Shown one piece after another: positions 5,514 through 8,164 of a DNA stretch of 8,164 nt (position 1 is its first letter; the number at the start of each line of letters is the position of its first letter). Source of the stretch: JBNKDD01 sp050288085 (GTDB taxonomy: Bacteria; Chloroflexota; Anaerolineae; Aggregatilineales; UBA3940); contig JBNKDD010000261.1 of NCBI GenBank assembly GCA_050288085.1, positions 1 through 8,164 of the forward strand, given 5' to 3'. The translations under genes were made by a program, and so were the position numbers. The notes beneath the pieces are model-generated. The model saw only the letters and a list, made by a program, of their open reading frames with translations. It searched no databases and was not told where the DNA came from.

Positions 5514-6248
5514 TCATTTCACCAGGCCATACCTCCGGTTGCGCTGCCCGAAATGAAGCAGCGCCTTATGGAGTTCTTCCTTATCAAAATCGGGCCAGTA
5601 CACATCAGGGAAGTAATATTCGGCATAGGCGCTCTGCCAGATCAAGAAGTTGCTCAGGCGGAGTTCGCCGCTAGTACGGACGATCAGATCGGGATCGGGC
5701 ATATTGCCTGTGTAGAGATAGCGGCTGACCATCTCCTCTGTGATCTCCTCCGGGGTATGCCCGGCGCGAACGATCTCCTGGATAGCATGAATGATCTCCG
5801 CCCGCCCGCCGTAGTTAAAAGCAACGTTCAGGGTTAAGGTGTCGTTGTCTTTAGTCCGCTCGACGGCGTAACGCACTTTGTTTTGAAGCTTGGGGTCAAC
5901 GCCCTTAAGCTCGCCCAGGTGGCGAATCCGCACGCCTTCTTCATCTAACTCATCCAGTTCGCGGTCAATGACATCTTCCAGGATGCGCATCAAACCCTTG
6001 ACTTCACCCTGGGGGCGTCCCCAGTTCTCGGTCGAGAAGGCATAGATTGTCAATATCTTGACGCCGTACTCAACACAGGCCCGTAAGACCCGACGGAGGT
6101 TCTCCGTCCCGGCACGATGTCCGGCCAGGCGAGGCAGACCACGCTGTTTAGCCCACCGCCCATTACCATCCATAATGATGGCAATATGAGCCGGAACGAC
6201 AGCGAGTTCTTCCTCATCCTCTGCCGTTAATTCTTTTTGTTTCACCAT
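5514..6248 (-). CDS. uppS: Undecaprenyl diphosphate synthase (cis-prenyltransferase)
   Basis: It condenses eight isopentenyl diphosphates in cis onto farnesyl diphosphate to give C55 undecaprenyl diphosphate, the lipid carrier for peptidoglycan and other wall glycans, acting at the inner face of the membrane. The 244-aa product has the catalytic HIAIIMDGNGRWAK with Asp27, HRAGTENLRRV (44-54), the TIYAFSTENWGRP block (68-79), NYGGRAEI (146-152) and the C-terminal RTSGELRLSNFLIWQSAYAE (191-210), including the diphosphate-binding Arg residues. Length is normal (Escherichia coli 253 aa). The start is uncertain by 9 bases: GTG at 6257 overlaps the frr stop by one base (TAGTG) with GGAAG only 4 nt away, while ATG at 6248 has that site 13 nt away. 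I chose ATG. Either way it is translationally coupled to frr. The usual next gene, cdsA, is absent; a terminator follows. Confidence 0.96.
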   Translation of the reverse strand: MVKQKELTAEDEEELAVVPAHIAIIMDGNGRWAKQRGLPRLAGHRAGTENLRRVLRACVEYGVKILTIYAFSTENWGRPQGEVKGLMRILEDVIDRELDELDEEGVRIRHLGELKGVDPKLQNKVRYAVERTKDNDTLTLNVAFNYGGRAEIIHAIQEIVRAGHTPEEITEEMVSRYLYTGNMPDPDLIVRTSGELRLSNFLIWQSAYAEYYFPDVYWPDFDKEELHKALLHFGQRNRRYGLVK

Positions 6249-6256
6249 AGCACACA

Positions 6257-6814
6257 CTATACTTCCATGATCTCCTGTTCTTTGCGTTCCCCGATCTTAT
6301 CAACTTCATCGATATATCGATCGGTTAGTTTTTGTAGATCGTCTTTTCCACGATGAAATTCATCTTCGGAGATCATCTTCTCTTTTTCAAAGTCGCGAAG
6401 GTCGTTCAGGGAGTCCCGCCGAATATTGCGCAGCGCTACTTTGGATTCTTCAAGACGCTTGCTGACCAGCTTTGCCAGTTCCTGACGACGTTGTTCCGTC
6501 AGCGGTGGGATCATTAACCGGATCAGCTTCCCATCGTTGGATGGGGTTAAACCCAGATCGGAGGTTTGAATGGCCTTCTCAATCTTGTTGATCGAGGTGG
6601 GGTCAAAGGGCCGGATCGCAATCAGTTGAGGTTCAGGTGCACTGATGGTCGCAAGCTGTTGTAAAGGCGTCTGCGTACCATAGTATTCTACCATGAGCTT
6701 CTCCACCAACGCAGGCGAAGCCCGCCCGGTCCGAATACCGGCTAATTCTTCTTCGAGAGCACGGATAGTACTCTTCATACGCACTTCTGTATCATGCAAG
6801 GTATCTTTAATCAT
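6257..6814 (-). CDS. frr: Ribosome recycling factor
   Basis: RRF acts with EF-G to split the post-termination ribosome from mRNA. The 185-aa product is exactly the canonical length. It has the family opening MIKDTLHDTEVRMKSTI, then EEELAGIRTGRASPALVEKL (21-40), VEYYGTQTPLQQLATISAPEP (42-62, domain II with the hinge), IRPFDP, LTPSNDGKLIRLMIPPLTEQRRQEL (89-113) and the long C-terminal helix with VALRNIRRD and the KMISEDE turn. The ATG at 6814 is chosen because GGAG lies 8 nt before it and the protein then matches the family; an upstream in-frame ATG at 6853 would add 13 unrelated residues. In most bacteria pyrH lies just upstream; here the upstream neighbour is divergent, so frr leads its operon. 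Confidence 0.97.
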   Translation of the reverse strand: MIKDTLHDTEVRMKSTIRALEEELAGIRTGRASPALVEKLMVEYYGTQTPLQQLATISAPEPQLIAIRPFDPTSINKIEKAIQTSDLGLTPSNDGKLIRLMIPPLTEQRRQELAKLVSKRLEESKVALRNIRRDSLNDLRDFEKEKMISEDEFHRGKDDLQKLTDRYIDEVDKIGERKEQEIMEV

Positions 6815-6862
6815 AATTTTGGCTCCGGAGCTAGGGGAATCCAGGAACGGCATTACTATCCC

Positions 6863-6891
6863 ATTTTGTCTGATCTATACGCACTTGTCAA
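6863..6891 (-). promoter_or_regulatory. Promoter of frr-uppS
   Basis: On the minus strand a perfect TTGACA (6891-6886) is followed by a 17-bp spacer and CAAAAT (6868-6863), a 4/6 match to TATAAT. Transcription would start near 6857, about 43 nt before the frr ATG. The exact -35, the spacing and the position support it; the -10 is ordinary. Confidence 0.55.
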
Positions 6892-7048
6892 CCGGTGTCT
6901 AACCTACGGCTGCGCGGTGTCCGGTAACCACAAAGTCTATCAACCTTTCGGCGAAAAACCAGTTTTATCGATAGGGTCAGCAGGAGATTTATCCGAAACA
7001 GGCCGTATTCGAGGCAGCTCATTCGCAGCCTCCCCTAGAACGAATGTT

Positions 7049-7077
7049 TTGACACCAACGAACACATGTGCTACAAT
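7049..7077 (+). promoter_or_regulatory. Near-consensus sigma70 promoter of the VOC-DUF3795 operon
   Basis: TTGACA (7049-7054), a 17-bp spacer and TACAAT (7072-7077) match the vegetative consensus at 11 of 12 positions, and TG-C before the -10 adds an extended element. Transcription should start near 7084, giving a leader of about 76 nt that ends in a strong ribosome site, AAGGAG (7149-7154), 5 nt before the ATG. This is the best promoter in the window and suggests strong, possibly constitutive expression. Confidence 0.8.
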
Positions 7078-7159
7078 TCTGTTCCTGGCACAAAACACTC
7101 AACACATTACCTCTATAAACCTTTGTTGATTCTGCTTTTATATTTATTAAGGAGAAGAA

Positions 7160-7648
7160 ATGTCTTTACAGTATCAGGCATCTGTTATTTTTGTGAATGA
7201 TGTCCAGGCATCGCGAGCATTCTACGAGGGATTGTTAGGCCAAAAAGTCATGATGGATCACGGTCAGAACGTTGGGTTCGAAGGCGGGTTCGCCATCTGG
7301 GAAGTCAATCACGCCTTTGAGATGGTCTACCAACGTGCGCCAGAATCCGGCGCTGCGCTGGGCCGCGAGAACCTCGAACTGTATTTCGAAACAACCGAGC
7401 TGGAAACTATCTGGCAGCAGTTATCCGATGCCGGGGTGAAGGTGGTTCATGCCATCCGGGAGCAGCCCTGGGGACAGCGCGTATTCCGTGTGCAGGACCC
7501 GGACGGGCACGTTGTCGAGATCGGCGAGCCGATGCCGGTCGTCATTATGCGGTATCGCGAGCAGGGGATGGATCAAGCTGCTATCGCCGAACGCACCTCC
7601 ATGCCGCTGGAAGTTGTCGAGATGATTGTAAGCGCACAGAAAGGTTAG
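7160..7648 (+). CDS. VOC (glyoxalase/bleomycin-resistance fold) protein with helix-turn-helix-like tail
   Basis: The 162-aa protein has one VOC domain (about 1-124). It opens with SVIFVNDVQASRAFYEGLLGQKV and closes with the typical RVFRVQDPDGHVVEIGEP, in which Glu120 is a likely metal ligand. The usual histidine in the first strand is absent, so the metal site may be unusual. VOC proteins are dioxygenases, isomerases, lyases or drug binders; nothing here singles out a substrate. Residues about 126-160 (VVIMRYREQGMDQAAIAERTSMPLEVVEMIV) are an extra segment that reads like a helix-turn-helix. It could be a dimerisation or regulatory tail, and I recall similar tails in other VOC proteins. Translation should be efficient given the strong ribosome site. 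It shares an operon with the DUF3795 gene, whose start is 4 bp after this stop. The fold is sure; the job is unknown. Confidence 0.9.
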   Translation: MSLQYQASVIFVNDVQASRAFYEGLLGQKVMMDHGQNVGFEGGFAIWEVNHAFEMVYQRAPESGAALGRENLELYFETTELETIWQQLSDAGVKVVHAIREQPWGQRVFRVQDPDGHVVEIGEPMPVVIMRYREQGMDQAAIAERTSMPLEVVEMIVSAQKG

Positions 7649-7652
7649 AAAG

Positions 7653-8012
7653 ATGGCAGACTCAAATGGAAACAAGATGATCGCTTATTGCGGGCTGGAC
7701 TGCGCTGAGTGCCCGGCGTACATTCACACCCAGGCCAATAATATGGACGAACTGGCAAAGCTGGCCGTTCAGTGGAGCAAGGAATTCAATGCCGACCTCA
7801 AGGCGGAAAACTGCCTGTGTGATGGCTGCACCGCTGAAGGGCGGCATATCAGTCACTGCACCGAATGTGAGATACGGACCTGTGCCGAAGAGCGCGGTGT
7901 GGAGAACTGCGCTCATTGTGACGATTACGCCTGCGACAAGCTGACCGCTTTCTGGCAGTTGGCCCCGCCAGCCAAAGCCAACCTGGAAGCTATCCGGGCC
8001 TCGATGAATTAG
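7653..8012 (+). CDS. DUF3795 cysteine-rich protein
   Basis: This 119-aa protein has 12 cysteines in a DUF3795-like order: CGLDCAEC (13-20), CLCDGC (54-59), CTECEIRTC (69-77) and CAHCDDYACDKL (86-97). The pairs and triads look like ligands for zinc or an iron-sulfur cluster, but the function of the family is not known to me. There is no signal peptide or membrane segment, so it should be cytoplasmic, where reduced cysteines can bind metal. Length is typical for the family. The ATG at 7653 has AAAGG 8 nt upstream, inside the end of the VOC gene, and the 4-bp gap implies co-transcription and coupling. The association with a VOC protein hints at a shared role in redox or small-molecule handling, which is inference. 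Confidence 0.93.
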   Translation: MADSNGNKMIAYCGLDCAECPAYIHTQANNMDELAKLAVQWSKEFNADLKAENCLCDGCTAEGRHISHCTECEIRTCAEERGVENCAHCDDYACDKLTAFWQLAPPAKANLEAIRASMN

Positions 8013-8026
8013 CCTGGTCTGTCTGA

Positions 8027-8065
8027 CAGCAAGGGACATGGTACGACAAGCCATGTCCCTTGTTG
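8027..8065 (+). terminator. Terminator hairpin of the VOC-DUF3795 operon
   Basis: CAAGGGACATGG (8030-8041) and CCATGTCCCTTG (8051-8062) are perfect complements with a 9-nt loop. A G-T wobble and two further pairs extend the stem to 15 bp (8027-8065). It begins 14 bp after the DUF3795 stop. The U-tract is poor (TTGTTGATT overlaps the stem base), so termination may be leaky or Rho-assisted, but the position and strength of the stem fit an operon end. Confidence 0.65.
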
Positions 8066-8121
8066 ATTCCAGGCAAGCATTGAACATGAGCCTAAATTTG
8101 TCTGGCTAACAATCTGGCGCT

Positions 8122-8154
8122 AAACTTTGTGCGGATAGTCTTCAAAGTTTTTTT
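8122..8154 (+). terminator. Second hairpin followed by a run of seven T
   Basis: AAACTTTG (8122-8129) and CAAAGTTT (8143-8150) form an 8-bp stem with a 13-nt loop, and the 3' arm runs into TTTTTTT (8148-8154). The layout is that of an intrinsic terminator, but the stem has only two G-C pairs and is weak. It lies 57 bp after the first hairpin, so it could be a back-up terminator. The 99 bases after 8065 show no gene. Confidence 0.35.
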
Positions 8155-8164
8155 CTCAGCTAAT

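Larger units (their letters stand above)
6815..7159. other. Intergenic divergent promoter region
   Basis: This 345-bp stretch separates frr (minus) from the VOC gene (plus). It holds one promoter for each direction, described separately. The 157 bp between the two -35 hexamers (6892-7048) contain no gene I can support. They include an imperfect dyad, GAGGCAGC/GCAGCCTC (7012-7032), and distant inverted copies of CTAGGGGA (6831-6838 and 7031-7038), both of which may be chance. The spacing leaves room for an upstream regulatory protein. Confidence 0.6.

Noticed and set aside
5508..5837. Plus-strand open frame opposite uppS
   Set aside because: uppS is certain in this region, and the opposite frame shows no family motif.
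6794..7129. Plus-strand open frame of 111 codons across the frr start and the divergent gap
   Set aside because: It begins antisense inside frr, has no ribosome site, covers both promoters and resembles no protein family.
7662..8087. Minus-strand open frame opposite DUF3795
   Set aside because: It runs through the terminator hairpin and mirrors a clear cysteine-rich gene.
1..8164. CRISPR array, tRNA, rRNA, insertion sequence, phage or toxin-antitoxin genes
   Set aside because: Reading both strands showed no regularly spaced repeats, no cloverleaf, no transposase or integrase motifs, and no recognisable toxin or antitoxin.

Overview
The window looks like a stretch of bacterial chromosome, with about 55% GC by eye, no tRNA or rRNA, and no mobile element or CRISPR array. 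The best guess for the organism is a Chloroflexota (Anaerolineae-like) bacterium. This rests on a lipoprotein with a long Pro/Thr-rich linker, a LiaS/DesK-type kinase with its NarL-type regulator, a VOC-DUF3795 gene pair, and frr-uppS without the usual pyrH and cdsA neighbours. None of these is diagnostic alone, so the lineage is an inference.

Plus-strand block 1 (1-4203). A 22-bp perfect palindrome and an extended -10 promoter precede a two-component system: a membrane sensor histidine kinase (172-1614) and a NarL/LuxR-type response regulator (1618-2289). The regulator starts at TTG, and its ribosome binding site lies inside the last kinase codons, so the two are translationally coupled. Three separately spaced genes follow: an HD-domain predicted phosphohydrolase (2369-2935), a Pro-rich lipoprotein of unknown function (3124-3717), and a small soluble protein with an STAS/SpoIIAA-like look (3814-4203). 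The gaps between them hold hairpins but few convincing promoters.

Minus-strand block (4289-6814). Read in its own direction this is frr (ribosome recycling factor), then uppS (undecaprenyl diphosphate synthase), with the frr stop and uppS start next to or overlapping each other. A Rho-independent terminator follows. Then comes a separate class I fructose-1,6-bisphosphatase gene, which converges on block 1 across a GC-rich palindrome of REP type.

Plus-strand block 2 (7160-8012). A near-consensus sigma70 promoter (TTGACA, 17-bp spacer, extended TACAAT) drives a VOC (glyoxalase-fold) protein with a helix-turn-helix-like tail. Four bases after its stop comes a 12-cysteine DUF3795 protein. A strong hairpin closes the operon. 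The 345-bp gap between frr and the VOC gene carries two divergent promoters.

Most of the window is housekeeping (translation recycling, cell-wall lipid carrier, gluconeogenesis) plus one ordinary signalling pair. I see no clear new multi-gene system. The parts most worth a second look are the VOC-DUF3795 operon, the conserved-looking lipoprotein domain, the unknown sensor domain of the kinase, and several unexplained palindromes between genes.
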